Below are positions 9,274 through 18,076 of a stretch of DNA of 46,364 nt, piece by piece. A program made the translations under genes and the position numbers. The notes under the pieces are model-generated. The model worked only from the letters and a program-made list of their open reading frames with translations, was not told where the DNA came from and searched no databases. How positions within the stretch are numbered: position 1 is the first letter of the stretch; each line of letters begins with the position of its first letter. Source of the stretch: an uncultured Pelagibacteraceae bacterium (GTDB taxonomy: Bacteria > Pseudomonadota > Alphaproteobacteria > Pelagibacterales > Pelagibacteraceae). Location: the NCBI GenBank assembly GCA_902617715.1, contig CACMXS010000011.1, positions 1 through 46,364 of the forward strand, read 5' to 3'.

Positions 9274-9822
9274 ATGCAATACATAAAATTTATTCAATCA
9301 ATTTTATTGATAATTTCATTATTCTTAATTACAAGTTGTTCTAAAAATAGTTCTATGAAACCAGAAGATTTTAAAAATAAAGAACCAAGGCTTATTATTG
9401 AGGAATATTTGTCAGGTAATGTTAAGGCATGGGGTGTGCTTCAAAATAGATCTGGTAAAGTTATAAGACAGTTCTCTGCTGACCTAGATGGAAAGTGGAA
9501 TGGTAAACAACTTATTTTAGATGAAAAATTTAATTGGGATGATGGTGAAATTCAAACTAGACAATGGCAAATAACCAAAATTGACGACAATAACTACGAA
9601 GGTACAGCTGGAGATGTTGTTGGAAAAGCGAAAGGTTTTTCCTACGGACCAGCATTTAAATTTGAATATGTTCTTTTAGTTCCAGTTAAAGGAAAAGAAA
9701 TGAAAATTACTTTTGATGATTGGATATTCAAACAAGATGATCGTGTAGCTATCAATAAAGCAACAATGACTAAATTTGGTTTCAAAGTTGCCGAATTAAC
9801 AGTTGTATTTGTAAAAGATTAA
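9274..9822 (+). CDS. DUF3833 lipoprotein
   Basis: 182 aa. A signal peptide with hydrophobic core (SILLIISLFLI) ends in the lipobox LITSC, so the mature protein should be lipid-anchored at Cys22. The rest matches DUF3833: KPEDFKNKEPRLIIEEYLSG, then VKAWGVLQNRSGKVIRQF and alternating beta strands, consistent with a small lipocalin-like barrel. Function is unknown. It has a good ribosome site (AAAAGGAAA) and follows the Cfa-like gene by 13 bases, so it belongs to the same cluster; an envelope role in binding or carrying modified lipid is speculation. It converges with the SDR gene, overlapping by four bases. Confidence 0.87.
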   Translation: MQYIKFIQSILLIISLFLITSCSKNSSMKPEDFKNKEPRLIIEEYLSGNVKAWGVLQNRSGKVIRQFSADLDGKWNGKQLILDEKFNWDDGEIQTRQWQITKIDDNNYEGTAGDVVGKAKGFSYGPAFKFEYVLLVPVKGKEMKITFDDWIFKQDDRVAINKATMTKFGFKVAELTVVFVKD

Positions 9823-10580
9823 TCTTTTTTTTGATATTTGGTCATCTTACTCACTAAGGCAAAATAAATCTTACTCGGTAAAAAACTAAATATTTTTAAT
9901 ATGATAGTGAGTGATTTTGGAAAATGAATTTCAAAAATATTCTTATTTATTAAACCATCATATATTTTTTCCGCTGCATATTCAGCTGATTTTATAAAAG
10001 GCATTTTAAAATTATTTTTATCTGTCATTGGTGTTTTTATAAATCCTGGGGAAACCAAACATACTCTTACATTAGATCTTCCAAAATCAAAATATAAACT
10101 TTCTGCTAAGTTATTTAGAGCAGATTTTGAAGGTCCGTAACCAGTCGAATTAGGCAAACCTCTATAACCTGCAATCGATGATACTATCGTAATTGTTCCT
10201 TTTTTTTTATCTTTATAATATTTCTCCACAGCCTTAATACAATTGAGTGTACCAAAAAAATTTACTTTTATTACATTTTCAATTTGTTCAAGATCAATAT
10301 CTTTTTCTTCTCGAGGACTCCATGTTCCAGTCGAAAAAAAAGAAATATCTATATCATCAAATTTTTTTTTGATATCTTCAAAAACTCGTTTGCACTTTTC
10401 TCTATCTGTAACATCTAATGGAAATGAATTAATATTTTCATACTTATCTGAAATTTCTTTAAGGAGATTTTCTCGTCTTGCTGAAATTGCTACATTCCAA
10501 CCTTCATTTGCAAATTTTATTGCTAGGGCTTTACCTATACCTGAGTTTCCACCAGTTATCCAAATTGTTTTTTTATTCAT
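9819..10580 (-). CDS. Short-chain dehydrogenase/reductase (SDR)
   Basis: This 253-aa classical SDR has the cofactor motif TGGNSGIGKAL at residues 9-19, a catalytic serine in VSSIAGYRG, and YGPSKSAL with Tyr and Lys in the usual YxxxK spacing, then SPGFIKTPMT. It would reduce or oxidise a carbonyl or alcohol with NAD(P)H. SDR genes of this type accompany COG2907-DUF1365-Cfa-DUF3833 clusters in other proteobacteria, so it may act on the same lipid. It is divergent from tspO with only nine bases between the annotated starts. Confidence 0.9.
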   Translation of the reverse strand: MNKKTIWITGGNSGIGKALAIKFANEGWNVAISARRENLLKEISDKYENINSFPLDVTDREKCKRVFEDIKKKFDDIDISFFSTGTWSPREEKDIDLEQIENVIKVNFFGTLNCIKAVEKYYKDKKKGTITIVSSIAGYRGLPNSTGYGPSKSALNNLAESLYFDFGRSNVRVCLVSPGFIKTPMTDKNNFKMPFIKSAEYAAEKIYDGLINKNIFEIHFPKSLTIILKIFSFLPSKIYFALVSKMTKYQKKD

Positions 10581-10589
10581 TTTATACTG

Positions 10590-11072
10590 ATGTATAATAC
10601 TAATATGTTAAAAAATAAATTTATATCGCTTTTTCTATTCTTCATTATTACTTATTCAGCATCATTTATCGGGGGAATGGCGACAATAAGTTTTAAAGAA
10701 CCTTGGTATTCACAGCTTATAAAATCAAATCTTAATCCACCCGATTGGGTTTTTGCTCCTGTTTGGACAACTCTATATTTGATGATGACAATAGCAATTT
10801 GGTTATATTGGCATAGTAAAAATAGAGAGATGAATACAGTCTACATTTACTTTATTCATATAGTTTTTAATACAACTTGGAGTATTGTTTTTTTCGGATT
10901 ACATCAAATTTTGTTAGCTCTTATAGTATTAGTGATTCTAATTATTTTGATAATTATTCTTATTTTTAAATTTAAACGTGTCAATTATGTAAGTGCTTAC
11001 TTAATGATTCCATATTTACTTTGGAGTTGCTATGCACTATTTTTAAATTTTAACTTATACATTTTAAATTAA
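10590..11072 (+). CDS. tspO: TspO/MBR family (tryptophan-rich sensory) membrane protein
   Basis: A 160-aa protein with five membrane segments. The TspO pattern is clear: SFIGGMATISFKEPWYSQLIKS followed by NPPDWVFAPVWTTLYLMM and a conserved NTTWSIVFFGLHQ in the second half. TspO proteins bind porphyrins and other tetrapyrroles and are tied to light and oxidative stress responses in alphaproteobacteria. The start is uncertain: the ATG at 10605 (MLKNKF) is also in frame, and a TATAAT box lies between the two ATGs, which favours 10605. The neighbouring lipid cluster is of a type linked elsewhere to photo-oxidative stress. Confidence 0.92.
   Translation: MYNTNMLKNKFISLFLFFIITYSASFIGGMATISFKEPWYSQLIKSNLNPPDWVFAPVWTTLYLMMTIAIWLYWHSKNREMNTVYIYFIHIVFNTTWSIVFFGLHQILLALIVLVILIILIIILIFKFKRVNYVSAYLMIPYLLWSCYALFLNFNLYILN
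10593..10598 (+). promoter_or_regulatory. Possible -10 box for tspO
   Basis: A perfect TATAAT sits inside the first codons of the longest tspO frame and six bases before the alternative ATG at 10605. If used, the mRNA would start close to that ATG and be leaderless. No good -35 hexamer is visible at 16-18 bases upstream, so this is tentative. Confidence 0.35.
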
Positions 11073-11073
11073 T

Positions 11074-12177
11074 ATGGATGATGTTGTAATAGTCGGTGGT
11101 GGAATTATAGGTACAGCTACAGCTTATTTCATGTCTAAAGAAGGCAGAAAAGTTAAAGTTATAGAAAGAGACCCTACATATAAAACAGCTTCATTTCCAT
11201 TATCACTAGGTGGATTTAGACGACAATTTTTTCAAACAGAAAATATTTTATTAGGTAAATTTGCAAGAGAATTTATTTTTCAAATACCTGAGTTATTAAA
11301 AACAGAAAAAAATCCCAAACCAACTGCAAGCATGGTTACTAATGGATACCTATTAATGTTTGGACCTGAACATGCTGAAGAACAATATAAAGCCTTAGAA
11401 AACCATAAAGCTTGTGAAGCGGGTACAAAAAATATTAAAGGTTCAGAACTAACAAATTTTTTTCCATACATTAACAATGAAGGAATAGAGACTGCAACAT
11501 TTACAGATAATCAAAGCGAAGGATGGATTGATCCATTCATGTTTCATGGCGCGCTTAAAAGTAAAGCTATGGAACTTGGTGCTGAGTTTATTAAAGGTGA
11601 GGTTAAAACACTCTCTGAAATTAAAGCCAAAACAATTATTTCAGCAGCAGGATGTTGGACAAAAGAACTTTTAGAGGACATTCCAGTAGAGCCACAAAAG
11701 CACACAGTGTTTAGAGTAAAATGCCCTAAACATATTCCTGAAATGCCATTAACAGGTGATTTAACTACGGGAGTTTATTGGAGACCTGAAGGAAAAGAAT
11801 ATTTAGCAGGTTCTCCAAAATCTGTTTTTGATGCCAAAGATCTTGAACCAGCATGGGATGATTTTGAAGAGCTTGTTTGGCCTGCACTTGCTCATAGAAT
11901 TCCTGCCATGGAAGAACTTAAGCTAACAGGTGGTTGGGCAGGGTATTACGACTGCAATAGATTAGATAATAATGCTGTTGTTGGAAAGCATCCAAAATTC
12001 GACAATGTTTATTTAGCAACCGGATTTACAGGTAGAGGTTTAATGCAAGCACCTGGAATAGGCAGGGCACTTACTGAATTAATTACGACTGGTGCATATC
12101 AATCAATAGACATCTCAAACATGGCAGTTGAAAGAGTTTTAGGAAAAAAGGCTAGACCAGAGCCTTATGTTCTTTAA
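11074..12177 (+). CDS. FAD-dependent oxidoreductase, DAO superfamily (FOXRED1-like)
   Basis: This 367-aa flavoprotein begins with VVIVGGGIIGTATAYFMS and an acidic ribose-binding end (VIERD), followed by SLGGFRRQFF. The C-terminal block GGWAGYYDCNRLDNNAVVG, then ATGFTGRGLMQAPGIGRAL and SIDISNM, matches the FOXRED1/DAO group that oxidises secondary or tertiary amines such as sarcosine-like compounds. The true substrate is unknown. Given creatinase and gcv in the same window, N-methylglycine oxidation is an attractive but unproven possibility. It follows tspO by one base, so co-transcription is likely, and converges with selO. Confidence 0.88.
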   Translation: MDDVVIVGGGIIGTATAYFMSKEGRKVKVIERDPTYKTASFPLSLGGFRRQFFQTENILLGKFAREFIFQIPELLKTEKNPKPTASMVTNGYLLMFGPEHAEEQYKALENHKACEAGTKNIKGSELTNFFPYINNEGIETATFTDNQSEGWIDPFMFHGALKSKAMELGAEFIKGEVKTLSEIKAKTIISAAGCWTKELLEDIPVEPQKHTVFRVKCPKHIPEMPLTGDLTTGVYWRPEGKEYLAGSPKSVFDAKDLEPAWDDFEELVWPALAHRIPAMEELKLTGGWAGYYDCNRLDNNAVVGKHPKFDNVYLATGFTGRGLMQAPGIGRALTELITTGAYQSIDISNMAVERVLGKKARPEPYVL

Positions 12178-12183
12178 TTAAAG

Positions 12184-13632
12184 TTAAGTTCCGCAAAAAG
12201 TTTGATATTTTTCTTTTGAAGAAGAAGGTTTCTGATAGTCAATTATATTTTTTTGCTCAAAATATGGATTATTAAGAACTTCTAATAGTTTAATTAAAGG
12301 CTTTATATTACTTTTATTTGCTTCATTTAAAACTTCTTCAACTTTATGATTTCTTGGTATTATCAGAGGGTTAACGTTCTTCATTAATTTTATATATTTC
12401 TCAGGAGAATTATTGTTAGTTTTCAATCTTTCTTGCCATCTTTTTTTCCAATTTTGAAAATCATTATCTTTAAAATTTTCATTTTTTTCTATTTCAAAAT
12501 TCATCAAATGACAAAAGGTGTTTGTATAATCTAATTTATTTTTATGCATCCATGTAAGTAAATCCAGGATTAAAATTTTGTCTTTATCCTCCGCACCAAA
12601 TAATCCTAATTTATCTCTCATCATATTAAGCCATTTTTCCTCATATTTTTTTTCAAAAGAATTAATTATTTCAGTTGCCATCTCGATAGATTTATTTTGA
12701 TCTTTATCTATTAACGGAATTAAACATTCCGCAAATCTCGATAAATTCCACTTTGTAATTACTGGTTGGTTACAATAAGCATACCTGCCCATTTGATCAA
12801 TTGAACTAAATACAGATTTTGGATCGTAAATATCCATGAAAGCACAAGGTCCATAATCAATCGTTTCACCTGAAATACTCATATTGTCAGTATTCATTAC
12901 TCCATGAATAAAACCAACTCTCATCCAATTAATTACAAGATCAATTTGTTTTTCCATTACTACTTTTAAAAGATCTAATGCTTTATTTTTTGAATTTTGA
13001 ATATTTGGATAATGTCTTTGAATTACATAATTTAATAATATTTCTAATTCATCTTTTTTATCTCTTGCGGCAATATACTGAAAAGTTCCAACTCTTATAT
13101 GGCTTAAGGCTACTCTTGTAAGAATTGCTCCTTGCAAAGATGTCTCTCTAATCACATCTTCTCCTGTTTTAACAACAGCTAAACTTCTTGTTGTGGGAAT
13201 ATTTAGATTATGCATTGCCTCACTGATTATATATTCCCTTAACATTGGACCCAGTGCAGCTCTTCCATCACCATTTCTTGAAAATGCAGTTTTTCCGGAA
13301 CCTTTAAATTGAATATCGTATCTGTCTTTTTTTTTTGATAAATGCTCTCCAATTAAAACTGCTCTTCCATCTCCCAACATAGTGAAGTGACCAAATTGAT
13401 GACCTGCATAAGCTTGAGCAATGCTATTACTACCTGGTGGAAGTGAATTACCTGAAAACAATTCAGAAATTTTTTTATTATCCAAATTTGAAAAATCAAG
13501 ATTCAATTCTTTAGAGAGATTTTTGTTTAAAATAACTAATTCAGGGTTTTTAACTGGTACAGGGCCTATTTCTTCTTTAAATGGATCTGGTAATTTAGAA
13601 TAAGTATTATCAAAGCACCATCCTATGGTCAT
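12184..13632 (-). CDS. selO: SelO/YdiU family protein adenylyltransferase (pseudokinase)
   Basis: This 482-aa protein carries SelO signatures: IAQAYAGHQFGHFTMLGDGRA near 70-90, QFKGSGKTAFSRNGDGRAALGPMLREYI, PTTRSLAVV, and HGVMNTDNMSISGETIDYGPCAF with the DYGP metal-binding motif. SelO proteins transfer AMP from ATP to other proteins, in E. coli as part of redox stress control. The chain ends in YQTFCGT, a conserved C-terminal cysteine replacing selenocysteine of some homologues. It is the last gene of the FDH run, five bases after fdhA, so it may be read through from it. Confidence 0.94.
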   Translation of the reverse strand: MTIGWCFDNTYSKLPDPFKEEIGPVPVKNPELVILNKNLSKELNLDFSNLDNKKISELFSGNSLPPGSNSIAQAYAGHQFGHFTMLGDGRAVLIGEHLSKKKDRYDIQFKGSGKTAFSRNGDGRAALGPMLREYIISEAMHNLNIPTTRSLAVVKTGEDVIRETSLQGAILTRVALSHIRVGTFQYIAARDKKDELEILLNYVIQRHYPNIQNSKNKALDLLKVVMEKQIDLVINWMRVGFIHGVMNTDNMSISGETIDYGPCAFMDIYDPKSVFSSIDQMGRYAYCNQPVITKWNLSRFAECLIPLIDKDQNKSIEMATEIINSFEKKYEEKWLNMMRDKLGLFGAEDKDKILILDLLTWMHKNKLDYTNTFCHLMNFEIEKNENFKDNDFQNWKKRWQERLKTNNNSPEKYIKLMKNVNPLIIPRNHKVEEVLNEANKSNIKPLIKLLEVLNNPYFEQKNIIDYQKPSSSKEKYQTFCGT

Positions 13633-13637
13633 TAGAT

Positions 13638-16406
13638 CTAACTTACTTCTGCTTGATGTTCTTTAGGTTTTACTTCAGTTTTAAATTGATTTGAAATTTT
13701 TTGTACTTGAACTGATGAAACTTTATATTCTGCGCACATTGTTTCTTCATCTTTTCCATGTCCAGTTACCATATTCACCATGTGTTCTGGGAAATGGAAA
13801 GTTGTGAAAACAATACCTTCTTTCACTTTATCTGTAACTTCTACTTTTAGAGCAACTTCACCTCTACCTGAATATAATCTCCCAATATCCCCAGTATTCA
13901 AGTCTCTATCAGCTGCATCTTTAGGATGAACTAACAGCACATCTTCATCAACTATATTAATGTTATTAGTTCTTCTAGTCATTGTTGCAGCGTTATAATG
14001 TTGTAAAACACGGCTAGTTGTTAATATAAGAGGATAATCTTTTTGATTATTTGTAATTTCTGTAGATTCTTTCCAATCAAAGCTCTTTAGACGACCTTTT
14101 CCTAGTTTAAATTCCTCTGTGTGTAAAATTTGGGTATCTGTTCCATCTTCTTTTACAGGCCATTGTAATCCAAATTTTCCTAATCTTTCTCTCGTTATAC
14201 CTTTGAAAAAAGGAACTATATCAGCAATTTCTGCGAGCACTTGATCAGCATCATAATCTGGTTGATTAAATCCGAGTTTTTGCATCATATCAGTTACAAT
14301 TACTCCATCAGGTTTTGTTCCTGGTAATGGAGGAACTGCTCTGTTAACCCTTTGTACTCTTCTTTCAGTGTTAGTAAAAGTTCCATCTTTTTCTAAAAAT
14401 GTAGTTCCTGGCAAAACAACAGTTGCAAGTTTTGCAGTTTCACTCATAAAAATTTCTTGTACCACTAATAATTCTAACGAATTCATTGCATCCACAACAT
14501 GAGCGCTATTAGGATCAGTTTGAACAATATCCTCACCAATAATCCAAATTCCTTTAATATCTTTTTTGATCGCTGCATCGAACATTTGAGGAATTTTTAA
14601 TCCTGCTTTTGTTGGATGAGCAACACCATATTTTTCTGAATAAAATTTTTGATTTTTTTTATCTGATACTTCAAAATAACCAGCACCTTGATGTGGTTGA
14701 CAACCCATATCAGCAGCTCCTTGTACATTGTTTTGGCCTCTTAAAGGATTTACACCAACTCCTTTTCTTCCAATATTTCCAGTTATCATTGCAAGGTCAG
14801 CTATTAACATTACAGTTTTAGAACCTTGTTCATGTTCTGTCACCCCTAGACCATGAAACTCCATTGAATTTTTAGCAGTTGCATAAGCAATTGCTGCTTC
14901 CTTTACTAATTGTTTATCAACACCTGCAACTTTTGCTAAATGATCAACATCTTGTCTTTCAATTTCTTTTAAGAAATTATCAAAGCCTTCTGTTCTATCT
15001 CTTATAAAATCAGCGTTATATAATTTTGATTTAATTATAAAGTGTAACATCATATTTAGCACTGCAACATTTGTTCCAGGTCTTAATTTAATGTGATAGT
15101 CAGCTAATTTTGCTAATTCAGTTGTAATTGGATCTAAAACAATAAGTTTTTTACCTTTCATAACTTGTTGTTTTATTTTTGCTCCTGTTACTGGGTGTGC
15201 ATTGGTTGGATTCGCTCCAATAACCAAAAATAAATCTGCATGATAAATATCTTCAGTAGAATTAGTTGCAGCACCAGTCCCGAAAGTTTGCTGCATTCCC
15301 CATGCAGTAGGTGAGTGGCAAATTCTTGCACAACAATCTACACTATTTGTTCCCACAGCTGCTCTTATCATTTTTTGAAAAACATAATTTTCTTCATTTG
15401 TACATCTAGCTGATGATATTCCAGCAAATGCATCTGGACCGTGATCTTTAATAATTCTTTGCATTTCTTTTTTAATAAAATCATAAGCCTCGTCCCAAGA
15501 CGCTTCTTCAAATTTACCATTTCTTTTTATTAATGGAGTTTTTAATCTATCTGGATGATCATAAAAACCAAAAGCATACCTTCCTTTAATACAAGTGTGT
15601 CCAGCGTTCACTTCAGTTTGTTTTGGGGTATCTATCGCAACAACTTTTTCATTTTTGATTGATGCTTCTAAATTACATCCAACACCACAATACGAACATG
15701 TAGTTCTTACTTTTTTATCTACAGCTGCTGACTTGGATTGGAAAACGTCAGAAATAGCATCAGTAGGGCATGTATGTGCACAAGCACCACATGATACACA
15801 CGATGAGTCACCAAACATCATGTCATTATCTGTTGTAATTCTAGACTCAAATCCTCTACCTGACATTGTAAGTACAAATGATCCTTGAATTTCGTCACAG
15901 GCTCTTACACATCTTCCACAATTTATACAGTTGTCTAAATTCATTCTCATATAATCATGAGAAGTGTCCCTTGGAATTCCTTTGTGTTGTTTAGGACTGT
16001 TATATCTATGATCAGAAATGCCTAAATCATTAGCAACAGTTTGAAGTTCACAGTTATTGTTTACTTCGCAAGTATTACATTCCATAGGATGATCAGTTAA
16101 CACTAATTCAACAATATTTTTTCTTAAACTTTGGAGATTTTCATTTGATGTAAAAATATGTTGATTTTCAGCTACTGGAGTATGACATGAAGCAACTACT
16201 TTTGTGGGACCATCTTTTTCTAATGCTACCTCAACAGAGCAAACCCTACACGCACCATATGGAGCAAGATTTGGATCATCACAAAGTGTTGGAACTTTTT
16301 TTTCTCCTACATAACTTTTAACAAATTTTAAAATAGATGTATGATTGGCCCCAATTTCGTATGGTTTGCCATCTATATAAGCAATTTTTCTTTTTTCTGA
16401 ACTCAT
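13638..16406 (-). CDS. fdhA: NAD-dependent formate dehydrogenase, catalytic (alpha) subunit
   Basis: 922 aa. Domains in order: a NuoG-like [2Fe-2S] domain (C42, C53, C56, C74); a His-Cys3 cluster (H106, C110, C113, C119); two [4Fe-4S] ferredoxin sites (CINCGRC at 160-166 with C170; CVSCGAC at 203-209 with C213); then the molybdopterin oxidoreductase core with its own [4Fe-4S] cluster (C237, C240, C244, C272). The catalytic residue is Cys363 in RICHSPT, so this is a cysteine, not selenocysteine, enzyme. It oxidises formate to CO2 at a bis-guanylyl molybdenum or tungsten cofactor. The start overlaps the stop of the upstream subunit by one base. Confidence 0.96.
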   Translation of the reverse strand: MSSEKRKIAYIDGKPYEIGANHTSILKFVKSYVGEKKVPTLCDDPNLAPYGACRVCSVEVALEKDGPTKVVASCHTPVAENQHIFTSNENLQSLRKNIVELVLTDHPMECNTCEVNNNCELQTVANDLGISDHRYNSPKQHKGIPRDTSHDYMRMNLDNCINCGRCVRACDEIQGSFVLTMSGRGFESRITTDNDMMFGDSSCVSCGACAHTCPTDAISDVFQSKSAAVDKKVRTTCSYCGVGCNLEASIKNEKVVAIDTPKQTEVNAGHTCIKGRYAFGFYDHPDRLKTPLIKRNGKFEEASWDEAYDFIKKEMQRIIKDHGPDAFAGISSARCTNEENYVFQKMIRAAVGTNSVDCCARICHSPTAWGMQQTFGTGAATNSTEDIYHADLFLVIGANPTNAHPVTGAKIKQQVMKGKKLIVLDPITTELAKLADYHIKLRPGTNVAVLNMMLHFIIKSKLYNADFIRDRTEGFDNFLKEIERQDVDHLAKVAGVDKQLVKEAAIAYATAKNSMEFHGLGVTEHEQGSKTVMLIADLAMITGNIGRKGVGVNPLRGQNNVQGAADMGCQPHQGAGYFEVSDKKNQKFYSEKYGVAHPTKAGLKIPQMFDAAIKKDIKGIWIIGEDIVQTDPNSAHVVDAMNSLELLVVQEIFMSETAKLATVVLPGTTFLEKDGTFTNTERRVQRVNRAVPPLPGTKPDGVIVTDMMQKLGFNQPDYDADQVLAEIADIVPFFKGITRERLGKFGLQWPVKEDGTDTQILHTEEFKLGKGRLKSFDWKESTEITNNQKDYPLILTTSRVLQHYNAATMTRRTNNINIVDEDVLLVHPKDAADRDLNTGDIGRLYSGRGEVALKVEVTDKVKEGIVFTTFHFPEHMVNMVTGHGKDEETMCAEYKVSSVQVQKISNQFKTEVKPKEHQAEVS

Positions 16407-18061
16407 TAATTGTCTTTTACCATATCACTTTTCATTTCATCACCAAAATACTTTAAGATGTTCATAATAGGAGTTGGTATAGCACCACAAAGAGCGCATA
16501 AACAGCCTTTTTGCATAGTTACTAGTAATTCATTTAATAATTTTAGTGGAATTTTAGCTGTCTTTTTCTTTGCTTGATCGAACATTTCCTTACCTCTATA
16601 TGATCCAAGTCTTCCAGGAAAACATTTGCCACATGATTCTTCTGCTGAGAATTCAAACAAGTGATGAATATATTCAGTCATTGGGAAATCTTTTGGAATA
16701 CTCACAACACTCGCATGACCTAACATGAATCCCTTTTTTGTAAATTCTTGAAAGTCTAAATTTAAATTTTCAATTTCAGCTATAGGCACGACACCTCCTA
16801 AAGGTCCACCAATTTGAAAAGCTTTGATTTCTTCCTTATATCCACCACCAATTTCATTAAATATTTTTTTCATTGGAGTACCCATATCGATCTCATAAAC
16901 ACCAGGGTTATTAAAAAAACTGTCTAAACAAACTAATTTAGTACCTGCTGATTTTTTATTTCCTATCGAAGAAAACTTATTCGCTCCATTGATTAATATT
17001 CCAGTTGCTGCAGCTAAAGTTTCTACGTTATTTACTACAGTAGGTTTTTTATAAAGACCTTCTGTAACTGGGAAGGGTGGTCTTACATCTACTTCAGCTC
17101 TTCTTCCCTCAATAGATGCAATTAAAGCTGTTTCTTCTCCACAGATATACGCTCCTTGTCCAATACAAATTCCTAAATCAAATGAAAAATCTGTACCTAA
17201 AATTTTTTCACCTAAAAGTCCTAATTTTTTAAGTTCATTTATACTTCCGTTAATCGCCTCAATAGACTTAGGATATTCTCCACGAATATATAAAACACCT
17301 TCATCACTTCCTATTACATAGCCACAAATCACCATTCCAAAAATAACTTTTAAAGGTTGATCTTCCAACAAGTATCTATCAGAGAATGCGCCCGAGTCTC
17401 CTTCATCTGCATTACAGATTACATACTTTTTATCTCCTTTTGCTTTACTGCAAAAATCCCATTTCATTCCAGTAGGAAAACCAGCACCACCTCTTCCAGT
17501 TAAATTTGACTCCAATAATGATTTTATAATTTCTTTTTTATCCATTTTCAGAAATTTAGTTAATTGATCTTTGAACTGATCAGTAGATGAAAGCTTATCG
17601 TCCATTAAGAAACTTGTTGTTGCATAACTTTTTGAAAAAAATTTTTCTTGTTTAATATCTTCACCTTTTAGAATTTGATCAATTTTATCAATATCTTTTC
17701 CAGCATAATTTTCACCATCATAGTGAAATGCATGGTTTTCATAGCAATGTCCTAGACAAAACATTTCTCCAACTTTGTCATCACCTAATTTTTCCTTTAG
17801 TTTATCCTTTAACTTTTCTTGAGTTCCAGCACACATACAAGCGCTTCCATTACAAACAAAGGCTTTTTTTTCTCTGTGTGATGGTCTTAAAAATTCATAG
17901 AAACTTTCAGCACCATGAATAGTTGAAACTCCTAAATTGTATTCTTTTGCTATTTCCTTAATATCTTTGGGTGAGTTATTAAGAACATTTTCAGACAATT
18001 TTTTAAATAAATTGTCCTTTAATCCAATTCTACCAGATAGATTACTTATATTTTTAGACAC
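16406..18061 (-). CDS. fdhB: NAD-dependent formate dehydrogenase, diaphorase subunit (NuoE-NuoF fusion)
   Basis: 551 aa. Residues 1-130 form a thioredoxin-like [2Fe-2S] NuoE/FdsG domain with ligands C70, C75, C102 and C106. The rest is NuoF/FdsB: GRGGAGFPTGMKW for NADH/FMN, ICNADEGDSGAFSDR, IRGEYP, GAYICGEETALIASIEG, and the C-terminal [4Fe-4S] site ESCGKCFPG with a later CLCALCG. It passes electrons from FdhA through FMN to NAD+. Many alphaproteobacteria encode these two domains as separate fdsG and fdsB genes; here they are one chain. It overlaps fdhA by one base. Confidence 0.95.
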   Translation of the reverse strand: MSKNISNLSGRIGLKDNLFKKLSENVLNNSPKDIKEIAKEYNLGVSTIHGAESFYEFLRPSHREKKAFVCNGSACMCAGTQEKLKDKLKEKLGDDKVGEMFCLGHCYENHAFHYDGENYAGKDIDKIDQILKGEDIKQEKFFSKSYATTSFLMDDKLSSTDQFKDQLTKFLKMDKKEIIKSLLESNLTGRGGAGFPTGMKWDFCSKAKGDKKYVICNADEGDSGAFSDRYLLEDQPLKVIFGMVICGYVIGSDEGVLYIRGEYPKSIEAINGSINELKKLGLLGEKILGTDFSFDLGICIGQGAYICGEETALIASIEGRRAEVDVRPPFPVTEGLYKKPTVVNNVETLAAATGILINGANKFSSIGNKKSAGTKLVCLDSFFNNPGVYEIDMGTPMKKIFNEIGGGYKEEIKAFQIGGPLGGVVPIAEIENLNLDFQEFTKKGFMLGHASVVSIPKDFPMTEYIHHLFEFSAEESCGKCFPGRLGSYRGKEMFDQAKKKTAKIPLKLLNELLVTMQKGCLCALCGAIPTPIMNILKYFGDEMKSDMVKDN

Positions 18062-18076
18062 CGCAAAATCTCTTTT

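Noticed and set aside
10243..10590. 115-aa plus-strand open frame inside the SDR gene
   Set aside because: It is antisense to a well-supported SDR with conserved motifs, its sequence has no recognisable family and it is Ser/Phe/Ile-rich as expected from reverse reading of K/E/N-rich DNA.
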